A stretch of 43,659 nt of DNA, from the IMG/VR virus record IMGVR_UViG_3300009157_000027, positions 1 through 43,659 of that record; one strand, given 5' to 3'. Of this stretch, positions 7,315 through 15,300 are shown in pieces. Both the position numbers and the translations under genes were made by a program. The notes beneath the pieces were generated by a model, which worked only from the letters and a program-made list of their open reading frames with translations, was not told the origin of the DNA and searched no databases. How positions within the stretch are numbered: position 1 is the first letter of the stretch; each line of letters starts with the position of its first letter. The stretch is from a virus.

Positions 7315-7549
7315 AAAAGAAAGTCACCCTTTCCCCTTCACGGTTCGTTGCATGACACAACCTCGACAAAGGACCGAAGGAGTCCTGTTCCAACATCTCC
7401 CACACGAAATCCGTATAACCAAGGTCGATTAGCTGAGGCTCGAGAATCTCCTTCTCCTGCCTCAGAATTGCTGAAGTCGAAACATTGAAACGGAACCTTG
7501 CAAAACTGATTATGTCGCCGAGTTGGCGAGCGCCTGGTATGGCCTTCAC
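7307..7549 (-). CDS. Uncharacterised small phage protein (80 residues)
   Basis: GTG start with GGGAGGATGTC upstream. Mixed helix and strand; it contains an FRFNVSTSAI segment and ends NREGERVTFFYG. No membrane segment and no family recognised. It lies between a 27-residue membrane peptide and the 100-residue gene, all tightly packed, so it belongs to the endolysin transcript. Confidence 0.65.
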   Translation of the reverse strand: MKAIPGARQLGDIISFARFRFNVSTSAILRQEKEILEPQLIDLGYTDFVWEMLEQDSFGPLSRLCHATNREGERVTFFYG

Positions 7550-7561
7550 GACATCCTCCCA

Positions 7562-7645
7562 TTAGTAGATCTTGAAGACGATCAGAACTGCCATGATCGC
7601 TGTGATGATGTTCGCAATCGTGTTGATGGAAATTTGTTCTCTCAT
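7562..7645 (-). CDS. 27-residue membrane peptide
   Basis: Read directly from the bases: M-R-E-Q-I-S-I-N-T then a hydrophobic run (I-A-N-I-I-T-A-I-M-A-V-L-I-V-F) and K-I-Y. The ATG shares one base with the stop of the upstream 92-residue gene (TGATG), and GAGGAGG lies four bases before it. The overlap plus a good ribosome site support a real, translationally coupled gene. It is likely a single membrane helix; it sits in the lysis region, so a lysis modulator is possible. Confidence 0.65.
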   Translation of the reverse strand: MREQISINTIANIITAIMAVLIVFKIY

Positions 7646-7923
7646 CAATCCTCCTCGTTGATTGCCTGAAGCGCTTCCATTAGCTCATCACCCCATAAAC
7701 GTTCTGGGTTTCTCGCTATCATGGATGCCAGAATCCTTCGAACAACAACCACCGTTTCAAACGTTAGGTCGTCAGCACTCAAAAGCTCGTCCGCAGCATC
7801 CTCTAGACGATCTGTTGTGGCCTTTGGGAACTGATTGGGGATGTTCCTTTCGACATGAGCCGCCATAGCAATGGCAAGCCCCAACATCTTCCTGTTCCGA
7901 TCTTCTCTGTGGAGCAGCGCCAC
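7645..7923 (-). CDS. Helical protein of unknown function (92 residues)
   Basis: Starts at a GTG that overlaps the endolysin stop (TAGTG). Predicted mostly helical and amphipathic (LGLAIAMAAHVERN, LEDAADELL, VVVVRRILASMIARN). No clear membrane helix and no known domain. Packed between the endolysin and a 27-residue membrane peptide, so it is probably translated by coupling. It may belong to the lysis cassette; the function is not known. Confidence 0.65.
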   Translation of the reverse strand: MALLHREDRNRKMLGLAIAMAAHVERNIPNQFPKATTDRLEDAADELLSADDLTFETVVVVRRILASMIARNPERLWGDELMEALQAINEED

Positions 7924-8738
7924 TAGAACGGCCTATCTGGGTTAACGCTTTGATCTTCTGACGCACCGTGTACGATGAAGACATCATTCATATACTGTCG
8001 AGAATATCGACACGGCCAACCCTTGGCATCCATCTCTTCTAGAGAGTACATCATGCCGGCTTGATGCAGCGTGCCATAGATGGCTGGGTTACCCAACGCG
8101 TAAGCGTGTAGCCCATCCACGGCGTACATTGTCTTGGTGTCGTCTTCAAAGCATCGAAGCTTCATCTCGTCGTCCTCATCATCTTCCACTACGGGGGGCT
8201 TTGTAGAACCGCCCTGATTCAATGCCTCATGTCTTGCATAGCAACAAATCTGGCTTGGATAACGGTCTGTACGCTCCATCACGGCCCCACCGTTATCCCA
8301 GGAGGACTGTGATGTGTTACCTTCTATTGTCTGCATATAGCCACCAGGGAGCCACTGAACGAACAGGCCAATGTGGTCCCCAGCAGGAGCTCCAGCGTAC
8401 ACTCCATAGCTACAAACTGCGTAGCCGTTCTCCATATGCCAGGCTTCCCAGGAGAAGATTAGGCTATCTCCAGGCTCTACTCCTCCTTCTCCGACGCTGT
8501 GGCCGGTTGTGTACGCGTAGTACTGCCCATCAGGGCAATAGCTCAAGCCTGCTGGTCCGTTGATCGCGGGATATGGATACCCTGCCCCTGCGTTGCAGTA
8601 GGACGTGAACATTGCGCACCACGCGCCTGCACCCCACGCGTCTGTGAACGGTGAACAGAGATTGCTATTCGGCGGACTCTCGGTCATCCCAACAAATTGT
8701 CTGGAATATGCCAAGACCGCGTCACCTGCGGCGGTCAT
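7923..8738 (-). CDS. CHAP-domain endolysin
   Basis: 271 residues. The CHAP (cysteine/histidine amidohydrolase-peptidase) domain covers about 1-165: AWCAMF with catalytic Cys41, GDHIGLF with His122, and T-I-E-G-N-T with Glu139/Asn141 as third catalytic residue. It should cleave cell-wall peptide cross-links or the glycan-peptide amide. A short acidic, Pro-containing linker (about 175-190, EDDEDDE) joins it to a C-terminal domain of about 80 residues that probably binds the wall. There is no signal peptide, so export needs a holin. The ATG overlaps the stop of the upstream membrane gene (ATGA) and has GGAG in front. Two small membrane proteins directly upstream complete a likely lysis cassette. 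Confidence 0.9.
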   Translation of the reverse strand: MTAAGDAVLAYSRQFVGMTESPPNSNLCSPFTDAWGAGAWCAMFTSYCNAGAGYPYPAINGPAGLSYCPDGQYYAYTTGHSVGEGGVEPGDSLIFSWEAWHMENGYAVCSYGVYAGAPAGDHIGLFVQWLPGGYMQTIEGNTSQSSWDNGGAVMERTDRYPSQICCYARHEALNQGGSTKPPVVEDDEDDEMKLRCFEDDTKTMYAVDGLHAYALGNPAIYGTLHQAGMMYSLEEMDAKGWPCRYSRQYMNDVFIVHGASEDQSVNPDRPF

Positions 8739-8965
8739 TCAGTCTCCTTTCTCTTATGAAGTTTGCCTAATCCATCACCGAGAAGCATTAACGGCCAAAG
8801 CACAACTCCCACGAGCATGGTGATCGCGAAGCCAAAGTTTCGACCAGGGTGGTTTGGACCCCAAGCAGCATCGACAGCCCCGGTGATGGTCTTTTCATGA
8901 AAGAGCACGTAGCCAACGCCAAGACACAGATAAGCGATGATGAGTAGGAGTATGACCCTAGTCAC
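8735..8965 (-). CDS. Two-helix membrane protein, holin candidate
   Basis: 76 residues from a GTG behind AAGAGGTG. Helix 1 is about 3-20 (RVILLLIIAYLCLGVGYVL), a short polar loop holds WGPNHPGR, helix 2 is about 44-63 (FAITMLVGVVLWPLMLLG), and the tail is basic. Size, two helices, charged tail and the position directly before the endolysin fit a class II holin. The next gene upstream is a diverged relative (shared ..WPL.L.G... end). A separate r1t-type candidate at 24.3-24.6 kb competes for this role, so the holin call is tentative. Confidence 0.65.
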   Translation of the reverse strand: MTRVILLLIIAYLCLGVGYVLFHEKTITGAVDAAWGPNHPGRNFGFAITMLVGVVLWPLMLLGDGLGKLHKRKETE

Positions 8966-9179
8966 GTAGCCACCTCTTGAGCTTGCGCGCCACACGTTCC
9001 CCAAGGGCCAATGGCCAGGTCAAACCAAGTACGGAGGACAGCGTAACAACGAACGCCTTATCCAGCCATTCATGATTTCGAGCAGGATATTTTCTTCCTT
9101 CATCAACCACCCACTCGCTTTCCCAAAGCGCAAATACAACAGCACCAGTCCAGTAAATCTTCATTAAGCGCTTAGCCAC
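8958..9179 (-). CDS. Small membrane protein of the lysis region
   Basis: 73 residues with a hydrophobic segment at about 8-20 (IYWTGAVVFALW), a charged middle (DEGRKYPARNHEWLDK), a second hydrophobic part (about 43-60, FVVTLSSVLGLTWPLAL) and a basic tail (RKLKRWLRD). Its C-terminal half resembles that of the downstream membrane protein, which suggests an old duplication. It overlaps that gene by eight bases and its own start overlaps the upstream gene. Possible partner or antagonist of the holin. Confidence 0.65.
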   Translation of the reverse strand: MAKRLMKIYWTGAVVFALWESEWVVDEGRKYPARNHEWLDKAFVVTLSSVLGLTWPLALGERVARKLKRWLRD

Positions 9180-9441
9180 AGCCCTTCTCCTTCATTGCTT
9201 CTCGGGTCTCCACGACCTTCTCGTTCGAATACGTCTTCGCGTTGTATGGCGCGTCAATAACTGCCTGCACCCAGAACATGAGTGTTCCCTGCATGTTGTC
9301 GCAGAGATCACCAGGCATCAAAATTTGAACAGGATGGGGGAATGTAATCGAGGTTGTTGGCGGAGTCGGTTCTGCTTCCTCCTTGCGATGAGTTAGTAGT
9401 AATGGTATGAGTAGGAATGGTAGGATCAGAAGCTTACGCAT
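9172..9441 (-). CDS. Membrane-anchored or exported small protein
   Basis: 89 residues. The N-terminus MRKLLILPFLLIPLLLTHRK looks like a signal sequence or signal anchor; no lipobox cysteine follows. A Pro/Thr-rich stretch (EPTPPTTS) leads to a small domain with two cysteines (Cys48 and Cys88) that could form a disulphide outside the membrane. The start codon lies four bases after the end of a tRNA-like RNA fold, and the only purine run before it is the GGGG inside that fold, so the fold may control translation. It overlaps the next membrane gene by eight bases. Confidence 0.65.
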   Translation of the reverse strand: MRKLLILPFLLIPLLLTHRKEEAEPTPPTTSITFPHPVQILMPGDLCDNMQGTLMFWVQAVIDAPYNAKTYSNEKVVETREAMKEKGCG

Positions 9442-9909
9442 GAGTGGCCCCAGTCAGAATCGAACTGACTCACTAATCATGACGACGGAGAAGGGCTCCA
9501 GACATGATTAGGTCACCTAGAGGGACCCAGACCGAGGGGAAGGCTGAGAAGGTGGCTGAAGCATCAGCAACAGCTCTTGTTAACCTTCCTGACCAACCCC
9601 CCGGTGTCCGTCGCAATCCTGTCCTTGCTTGACAGAATTCTTGGCCGAATGCGCAGCAAGGCGGGCACCCATAGGCCTTCTTCATAGGCTTTGGCTCTAT
9701 GAAACGACGCGGTTTTTTGTTTACCCAAACCCTGGTTGATCATTCCCAAGGCGCTCTGTGTAACCTTCACAGTCTATACGAGGTGGTCTGACGCATCCCA
9801 GGGTGGAACTGGGGGGCAATAGCTGCAGACTGTAGTGACTGACTCTAGGATGGGAAGGGTGAGTCCTCTCCGAATCATCACTAGCACCTCGCCGCTCTGA
9901 GCCTAAAGC
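9442..9909 (-). other. Structured non-coding stretch upstream of the lysis genes
   Basis: 468 bases without a gene I can support; two overlapping short open frames show no ribosome site or coding character. On the minus strand several nested hairpins are visible: GTCTG/CAGAC enclosing CCCAG/CTGGG (about 9787-9834), and TAGTGA/TCACTA enclosing GACTC/GAGTC (about 9835-9893). The stretch ends in the tRNA-like fold described separately. It may be a long 5' leader for the lysis transcript or a separate RNA of 400-460 nt. Confidence 0.5.
9445..9527 (-). ncRNA. tRNA-like fold with T arm, acceptor stem and enlarged anticodon-type arm
   Basis: Reading the minus strand, GGTCCC (9522-9527) pairs with GGGGCC (9446-9451, one G-T), followed by an unpaired A at 9445. 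The T arm is GTCAG-TTCGATT-CTGAC (9453-9469), with the usual TTCGATT loop. Where an anticodon arm would be, a 9-bp stem CTAATCATG/CATGATTAG (9473-9481 with 9503-9511) closes a 21-nt loop with an inner GGAG/CTCC. The D region is only about 11 nt and has no stem. No CCA is encoded. This is not a normal tRNA; it recalls the tRNA-like part of tmRNA or a degenerate tRNA. Confidence 0.5.
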
Positions 9910-10281
9910 CTATTTATCGTCGCTCAGTCGACGCTCGTACAAGAGCTTGTCTCCTCGTCCTGGTACGATCTCGAACTCCCCCTCTTCGACGCGTTCCTCC
10001 CCCGTGTCATAGACGAGGATCCGCCACTTTTCTCCGGGGACGAACACGGGTACGGACTTTCTTACCACATGCGCTGTTGGACGATCCAGGTCCATCTCGA
10101 TCGGCCAGAAGTCCAGAGATCTCCCGTCCTCGAACTTGATGTACCCATGTTCAGTCCCGTGCCCGCAGCAGGCGAACAGAACACCAGGAAGGTCGGCAAG
10201 GCAAGGATCATGCCCTTTGTCAGTCCTTGGCTCCTTGCAAAGTCTGCACTTGCCCTTCTTGTTGTACCCGCTCTTCTTCAT
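9910..10281 (-). CDS. Small zinc-binding-type phage protein
   Basis: 123 residues. The N-terminal part holds CRLCKEPR, DPCLADLPG and ACCGHG: five cysteines and a histidine spaced like a zinc ribbon. The second half is beta-rich. The D-P-C-x-x-x-L-P-G-V-x-x-A-C-C-G-H-G block is, as I remember it, a conserved feature of small phage proteins of unknown role. The start is the ATG that overlaps the stop of the upstream 58-residue gene (ATGA); this coupling decides it over an ATG 33 bases further up. Confidence 0.7.
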   Translation of the reverse strand: MKKSGYNKKGKCRLCKEPRTDKGHDPCLADLPGVLFACCGHGTEHGYIKFEDGRSLDFWPIEMDLDRPTAHVVRKSVPVFVPGEKWRILVYDTGEERVEEGEFEIVPGRGDKLLYERRLSDDK

Positions 10282-10454
10282 CGAGGATTCAAGTTCGTCA
10301 GCGTATCCATGCACAGGATCTCTCTGGCAAACCGAAGAGCGCCCTCTTCCTTGTCATAACGCCGGACGAGAATCACATCTGGGATGATGGTACTGTCGTC
10401 GACGATACTGACCGTCCACGACTTACGATCCTCTTGGTCAACCTTTACGAACAT
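10278..10454 (-). CDS. 58-residue protein of unknown function
   Basis: Read directly from the bases: it begins MFVKVDQEDRKSWTV, continues with a VDDSTIIPDVILVRRYD stretch and ends MDTLTNLNPR. Predicted beta strands followed by a helix; soluble. Its ATG shares a base with the stop of the upstream gene (TAATG) and its own stop overlaps the next start (ATGA), so three genes form a coupled chain. This tight phasing is the main evidence that it is real. Confidence 0.65.
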   Translation of the reverse strand: MFVKVDQEDRKSWTVSIVDDSTIIPDVILVRRYDKEEGALRFAREILCMDTLTNLNPR

Positions 10455-10651
10455 TACTTCACACCTGCCTTCTTGAGGGCTTCTTCGAACGGGTCAGGGA
10501 AAACGGACAAGGTGATCCACTTCATCCTTGTGTCGGAAGTTGTCATGCGAAGGTTGAGGAATATTCCACGCTCAACCTCCAGCATGATCGGCTTCTTCCG
10601 TTCTTCCTCCGGAAGTTTCTGAAGGAAATCAATCAGCCAATTTGCATCCAT
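10454..10651 (-). CDS. Small soluble protein (65 residues)
   Basis: A good AAAAGGAGGAGG ribosome site precedes the ATG. It begins MDANWLIDFLQKLPEEERKK, then a strand-rich middle (PIMLEVERGIFLNLRM) and a helical end (DPFEEALKKAG). No family recognised. First of three genes joined by stop/start overlaps. A gap of about 80 bases with two short hairpins separates it from the HTH gene upstream. Confidence 0.65.
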   Translation of the reverse strand: MDANWLIDFLQKLPEEERKKPIMLEVERGIFLNLRMTTSDTRMKWITLSVFPDPFEEALKKAGVK

Positions 10652-10732
10652 TAGTTCCTCCTCCTTTTGCGGTAGGGGGGTTCCACTACGCAGTCACCCC
10701 AAACCAAGCGCTCCTTCGGCGGGAAAGGAGAC

Positions 10733-10939
10733 CTAGTTGACCAAGACCTTGGAATCGATCCCCAAAGCCTCAGCCAATGCGATACGGACTTTCTCGGACG
10801 GGCGGAGCTGGCCCTTCATGATCAGAATGATCACCGATGCAGGAACCTCAGAGATTTCCACCAGCTCTTCGAGGTTGATACCGCGCTTCATGATGTGCGA
10901 TATCAGTGTTGCTACTTCTGCGCGGGACAGTTCGGTCAC
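10733..10939 (-). CDS. Helix-turn-helix DNA-binding protein (XRE/Cro-like)
   Basis: 68 residues from a GTG with GGGAGAAGT upstream. A helix-turn-helix of the Cro/CI type fits residues about 23-50 (NLEELVEISEVPASVIILIMKGQ), followed by RPSEKVRIALAEALGI, the usual last helices of XRE domains. It may repress or switch phage promoters. A copy of the repeated promoter and a leader able to fold into three hairpins lie upstream, so it may regulate itself. Confidence 0.75.
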   Translation of the reverse strand: MTELSRAEVATLISHIMKRGINLEELVEISEVPASVIILIMKGQLRPSEKVRIALAEALGIDSKVLVN

Positions 10940-10962
10940 ACTTCTCCCTTCAGAGAAATAAA

Positions 10963-11031
10963 GAGAAAGTAGGTTGCCGCATTCTTACACGGTAGCTCCC
11001 CACTTGGGATCTAGACCTAAGGTCCTCTACT
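10963..11031 (-). ncRNA. Structured leader of the HTH gene
   Basis: From the promoter at 11037-11062 the transcript can form a closing helix (11027-11036 with 10963-10972, partly upstream of the expected start), then hairpins GACC/GGTC (11014-11024), TAG.TCCC/GGGGA.CTA (10993-11013) and CCG/CGG (10977-10992). The stems are short, so this is weak evidence for a regulatory leader. Confidence 0.3.
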
Positions 11032-11036
11032 CTCTC

Positions 11037-11062
11037 GTTATAGGGCCTGTAAAATCTACGAA
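11037..11062 (-). promoter_or_regulatory. Repeated phage promoter
   Basis: TTCGTA, 14 bases ending ACAGGCCC, TATAACG. It stands before the HTH gene and may also feed the lysis region. Confidence 0.7.
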
Positions 11063-11065
11063 CGG

Positions 11066-11512
11066 CTACGCGGCCGACCGATCCCCCATCATGTAGTCCA
11101 CCCACGGCTTGATCTGATCATCTTGAACCATGAACTGGTCCTTGAAGATCCTGCGCGAGTAGCACCGGATGTTCTCCCCCATCTTCGTCATGAAGAAGCC
11201 TGGGTATACGCGTTCGATGTTGGGAACGAGACGAGGATCCACCAGGATGTACGGGCTACCATCCTCCTTCTCTCGAAGATCCCCGACGAACTTTGCAATG
11301 GAACCGATGTTCGCAACCGTGATCTCGACTGCTTCTACAACAAACGGCTTACGAACATACGTTGTGAAATCCATACTCGGCTTCCCTTTATTGATTGGCG
11401 GGTCAATTTTGGGCGCTGGGAGATCGTAACATGCAGTGACACTGTGTTCTACTCTACCTATCACCCTTACGATGCCAGGTGGGAGTTCAATGTCGCCACA
11501 ATCGCATTCCAT
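11066..11512 (-). CDS. Phage protein with N-terminal CxCGDI module
   Basis: 148 residues from the ATG at the M-E-C-D-C start. The first 30 residues (CDCGDIELPPG ... C) match the start of the protein encoded at 11995-12300 (CVCGDIDIDPG ... C), so both carry the same small, possibly metal-binding module. The rest (about 46-148) begins MDFTTYVRKPFVVEAVEIT and contains YPGFFMTKMGENIRCYSRRIF, like small phage proteins of the type that end in a GDW..V..G region; function unknown. The stretch from M-D-F on could be a separate gene with an internal start. Confidence 0.65.
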   Translation of the reverse strand: MECDCGDIELPPGIVRVIGRVEHSVTACYDLPAPKIDPPINKGKPSMDFTTYVRKPFVVEAVEITVANIGSIAKFVGDLREKEDGSPYILVDPRLVPNIERVYPGFFMTKMGENIRCYSRRIFKDQFMVQDDQIKPWVDYMMGDRSAA

Positions 11513-11516
11513 TAGG

Positions 11517-11987
11517 TTAGTCTTCCGAAGATGTCTCATAACTTGCGTACTTTCTCTCTAACGCGTCTTCCTCGATAGTAACGAAGAGCGATTGCAAATA
11601 TGCTTTCGTTCCGGACTTACCATTTACTTCCCAGTCATACCCCCTTGCGATGAGATCGGCCGTTCGGATATCTGACCAATCTAAGACCTCGACCGACTTC
11701 TCATCCAGCTGCGTACGAGTCGTTGCAGTAAGTAGCACAACGCGAGGAGGACGGTTACTAAAATTAACCGCAACAGAAATGTAAGGAGTCGGCGCATCGC
11801 CCTCTTCTCTCGCTTCTAGATATCGAACATTCCATCCGTCGAGCAGCATCTGCTCAGCAACATCTTCTGGTAGAACTACTGCGAAGTTGCGATCACCCTC
11901 CCGATTATACTGACCCTCCTTACCTGAGAAGTTACGGAAGATGAGACGAGCATCTTCAATCATGAAGGTCTTCGCCAACTCGGGCAT
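11517..11987 (-). CDS. Probable single-stranded DNA-binding protein
   Basis: 156 residues. The order IEDARLIFRNFSGKEGQYN, NFAVVLPEDVAEQMLLDGWNVRYL, then YISVAVNF and a closing GTKAYLQSLFVTIEEDALERKY is that of a conserved phage family usually described as ssDNA-binding (OB-fold) proteins. The acidic C-terminus (ETSSED) fits the tail of SSB-type proteins. It would protect single strands made by the adjacent helicase/primase/polymerase. It lies two genes downstream of that gene on the same transcript. Confidence 0.7.
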   Translation of the reverse strand: MPELAKTFMIEDARLIFRNFSGKEGQYNREGDRNFAVVLPEDVAEQMLLDGWNVRYLEAREEGDAPTPYISVAVNFSNRPPRVVLLTATTRTQLDEKSVEVLDWSDIRTADLIARGYDWEVNGKSGTKAYLQSLFVTIEEDALERKYASYETSSED

Positions 11988-11994
11988 ATTACTC

Positions 11995-12300
11995 CTAGTG
12001 GTCTATGGTTCGGTATGCTTTCGTCTCTGTGTTCATCCCATACAGGATGTTCCACAGCGTCTGGGCCCTCAGGTAATTCACTGACTCGTCGAAATCATCT
12101 CTGACTTCTCCAGCTGCGCTCACCTCAAATCGAGTGATTAGCTCTCGCATCATCTCTTCGGTCGTGGCACACCCAAGTTGAGGTTCCTTGAGTTCGATAA
12201 GATGACAAGGACCGTCTGTTCGATGCAGAAGCAAGCCAACGATCTTGCATCCTCCTGGGTCTATGTCGATATCTCCACAAACACACGTTCCATCACTCAT
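11995..12300 (-). CDS. Small phage protein with CxCGDI module
   Basis: 101 residues. The N-terminal third holds CVCGDIDIDPGG, a histidine and a further cysteine (GPCHLIEL), the same layout as the protein at 11066-11512. The remainder is helical with no known domain. The start overlaps the stop of the polymerase gene (ATGA) and AGGAG lies eight bases before it, so it is coupled to polymerase synthesis. A replication accessory role is possible but unproven. Confidence 0.65.
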   Translation of the reverse strand: MSDGTCVCGDIDIDPGGCKIVGLLLHRTDGPCHLIELKEPQLGCATTEEMMRELITRFEVSAAGEVRDDFDESVNYLRAQTLWNILYGMNTETKAYRTIDH

Positions 12301-15300
12301 GCCACCAACTCCTCATATGGGACAAACTTCTCGATTGCCTTGAGCGCGTCGCTCTTCAACTTCTCGAAGTAGTCCATGTCTGCGAAGAGTTCCCCGATAG
12401 AATCACGATGTTTGGCAATTTCTCGCTCGACCCAGATGTATCCTTTGGTCCCGGCAACGTGGTATCTCTTACCATCCTTAACTCGCCAAAGTGACGCTCC
12501 CTCATGTCTAACAGGCATGAAACTTCCCGTTCTTCCCACGTGCCGCAGGTCGGACAGGTCCATAGCATCGTCAAGTCCACCCAGGTACATTGCCCCCTGA
12601 GTAACATTCTTAACTTCGCATAGGTCATCAAAGACGAGATCCGCATGGGAGAAGAGCTCTTTGTAGACATACGGGTGCTGGAATTGCGCGCCGACCGCCG
12701 TCCACGCCCCAGAAGGGGACCGAGCAATATATACCGCATCATTGATGAGGAGGAACTTTTCGTACGTCGTCTCATGTTCGAAGTCATAGCCATACCTCTT
12801 TCCGAAGTCTATTACGAAGTCGATTATTTCGGGAGTTGCCCCGGGGATTTTTATGGAGTCGGTTTTGATATGGGCTACCACAAAGCCCTTTGCCTGCACT
12901 GCCCGCTTAAGATCGATCATGAACAACGCGCCACGCTTCGCTACGATGTTGTCGCGATTTCGCACATCTCTGAACGAATTCTCAAAACGAGCACTTGTAA
13001 GTCCATATACGATATTGATGACGATCTTGAGAGCGTACGACAATGCTTCAGCGCCAGCTTCGTCGTCTTCAGCATCTCCAAGAAACTGAGTGAGCTTACC
13101 ACCAAGTAGGCCCCTGGCGCGTTCATAATTCTTATGTTTGATCGCCATCCGTGCTTCTTTGAGAGCGCTGAAGTTGACGGTGTATGGGCCGAATAGATTA
13201 AGCAACTCGATACTCGTCGGATGCATACTCGCCACGTCCAATAACGCGACGTTCGTGTAGTAACCCGGCTCGGAATATACGTAACCACCCTCACCTGTGA
13301 CTTCACCACAGTAACGACTCTCCTTACCATCAAACTCATAACCAGGAAACTGCTCGCTCAGGTCGGTGTACACGAATTTACTCTGGGGCTTCTTGTCATC
13401 CCCAAAGAGAATCTTCGCAGTATGGTTCTGCGTCGTGTGATTCACCGATAGCCCGGACAGCTCCGCTAATATCTGCCTAGCTACGAAATCTTGCTTCCTT
13501 GACTCAAAGACAGCCTCCGTTGCGATTACGTCGTTCACGCAGTAATCCTCGACCTTACCCCATTGACCCTCTGGAACTGGCTGATCCCAAGGAAGATCCA
13601 GCTCGAGATGGTGAATGCCGAGTTCGATCTGAAACTTCTTCAGCCCCTGCTTCTTTGAGCTGAAGTCGAAGATGTCTGCGTATGAGATGTGAAAAGCTTC
13701 TCCAAAAAGGCCCCAGGAGTTGTTGTATCCAGCATTAATAATTCGTTGACTAAGGTCGTGCAGTTCTTCGATCGAGTATCCCATATACCTGGCGTATAGA
13801 ATATGGTTGTCATATCGTCTGTTATTGAATCCGACCAGCTTCTTCTTGAACAGGGGAGCTATTTCGTCAGCTGTTGGGTTGACCATCCGTACGACAGTAT
13901 CCGATTCTGCGTACTTCCAACACACGATGAAGAGATTAGGATATACCTCAACGTCGAAGAACGTCAGAGGTTCTTCCCCATCTTCTCTTGCCTCGGGCAT
14001 GTTGCTCTTGCCTATGAACTTCATCGTTTGGACTACGCGAATACACTCAGTCGAATGATGCGTGCTTCGTGCAGCGAACGTCAAGACGACGGGCTTCATA
14101 TCCTGGAGATCGTAAGCCAGACCATTGTCGAACGCCGTTTCAAGAATATGGGCGATGAAATCGATGGAAGGCTTTGTGCCGGGATGGATCTCCTTTCGGA
14201 GGTTCCTGTCAATGAGATCTCGAAGACCCTTTTCGCTTTGAATACTTTTCGTCTCGAGCATCCGCTTCTCCTTGGTGGGAAGACCGCCATTGAGAGTAGC
14301 AATATCAAGATTGTTGCACTTAGTAAGCATACGCCGAAGCGAACTATCACCCAAGAGAGTCTTTATTTCAATACCCACATCAAACACAGAATCAAGATCA
14401 TGCACATCTCCAGTATACACATAATGAAGATGAAGCCCTTTCCCGCTACGGCTGAGTTCCGTGTAGGTTGGGGGCAATCTTGAGGCTCGTTCAATATTCA
14501 GCTCCAGGTCTTTCTCTCCATCCTCATCTACTAAATCGAAATCGATAACAATGTGTTGCTCAGGAACCTTTACGAAGTGTAATCTGGTGGTGTCGACGTC
14601 TGCCAAGGTGGTAGCGTTGTTTCCCCACTTAAGAGGCGGGACGCCATTTGACGTTGCTTCCTGCGCCGGCTGATCCGGATAAGCAGTGTTAAAAGCAGAT
14701 GGATGGAGATCCTCATCAAAATCGGATAGTTCAATAACGTACGAAGTATCCGGTACGAACGGCGTTGGTCCTTGCTCTGGGAGTCCTCTGAATCCGACAT
14801 ACACACTCCTATACTCCTTGTCTCCGATGAAATGACGCTCGTGGAATTCGTCGAAGTAATTGCTAAGTTCATTCCGAACCTCATGGTGCTGAAGGCGTTT
14901 CATGATGTTCGACTCTTCGCAATGTAGCTTGTACAAATCCCAGGCGTACTTTAACTGTATAGCGTCTTGAGACTTGAATATATCAAAGTGGGCCTCTACG
15001 AAGTTGTAGAAGGTGTCGGTCAGCATCATCATCTTTGTGGGAATATAGTTCTCGTAATAGAACTTCCCCATCTCTCGATACCGACGAAGGCACTTATGCG
15101 CTATCGCGCCAAGCTCATAATTGACGTTTTCGACCAAAATATGGTACCGATTTGGTTCGATTTTCACACCAGTTGGGTGTACGTCAATCAATCTCCGTGT
15201 ATTCCCAGCCTTGGCATCAGCAATCTTCACGGGCTTGTTCGTGCCAATTATCAGAAACGCGTTGGGACGGATGCTGTACGCGGACCTGTACTTGACATTC

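Noticed and set aside
9473-9770. Two short open frames on the minus strand as genes
   Set aside because: They overlap each other and the tRNA-like fold, have no clear ribosome site, and have odd Cys/Arg-rich composition.
9442-9909. Complete tmRNA gene
   Set aside because: The tRNA-like 3' fold closes with a 5' strand only 80 nt away, and no convincing 5' GGATTCGAC-type start or tag frame is seen.
13803-14483. Plus-strand open frame of 226 codons
   Set aside because: Antisense to the polymerase fusion, whose motifs are clear; no ribosome site.
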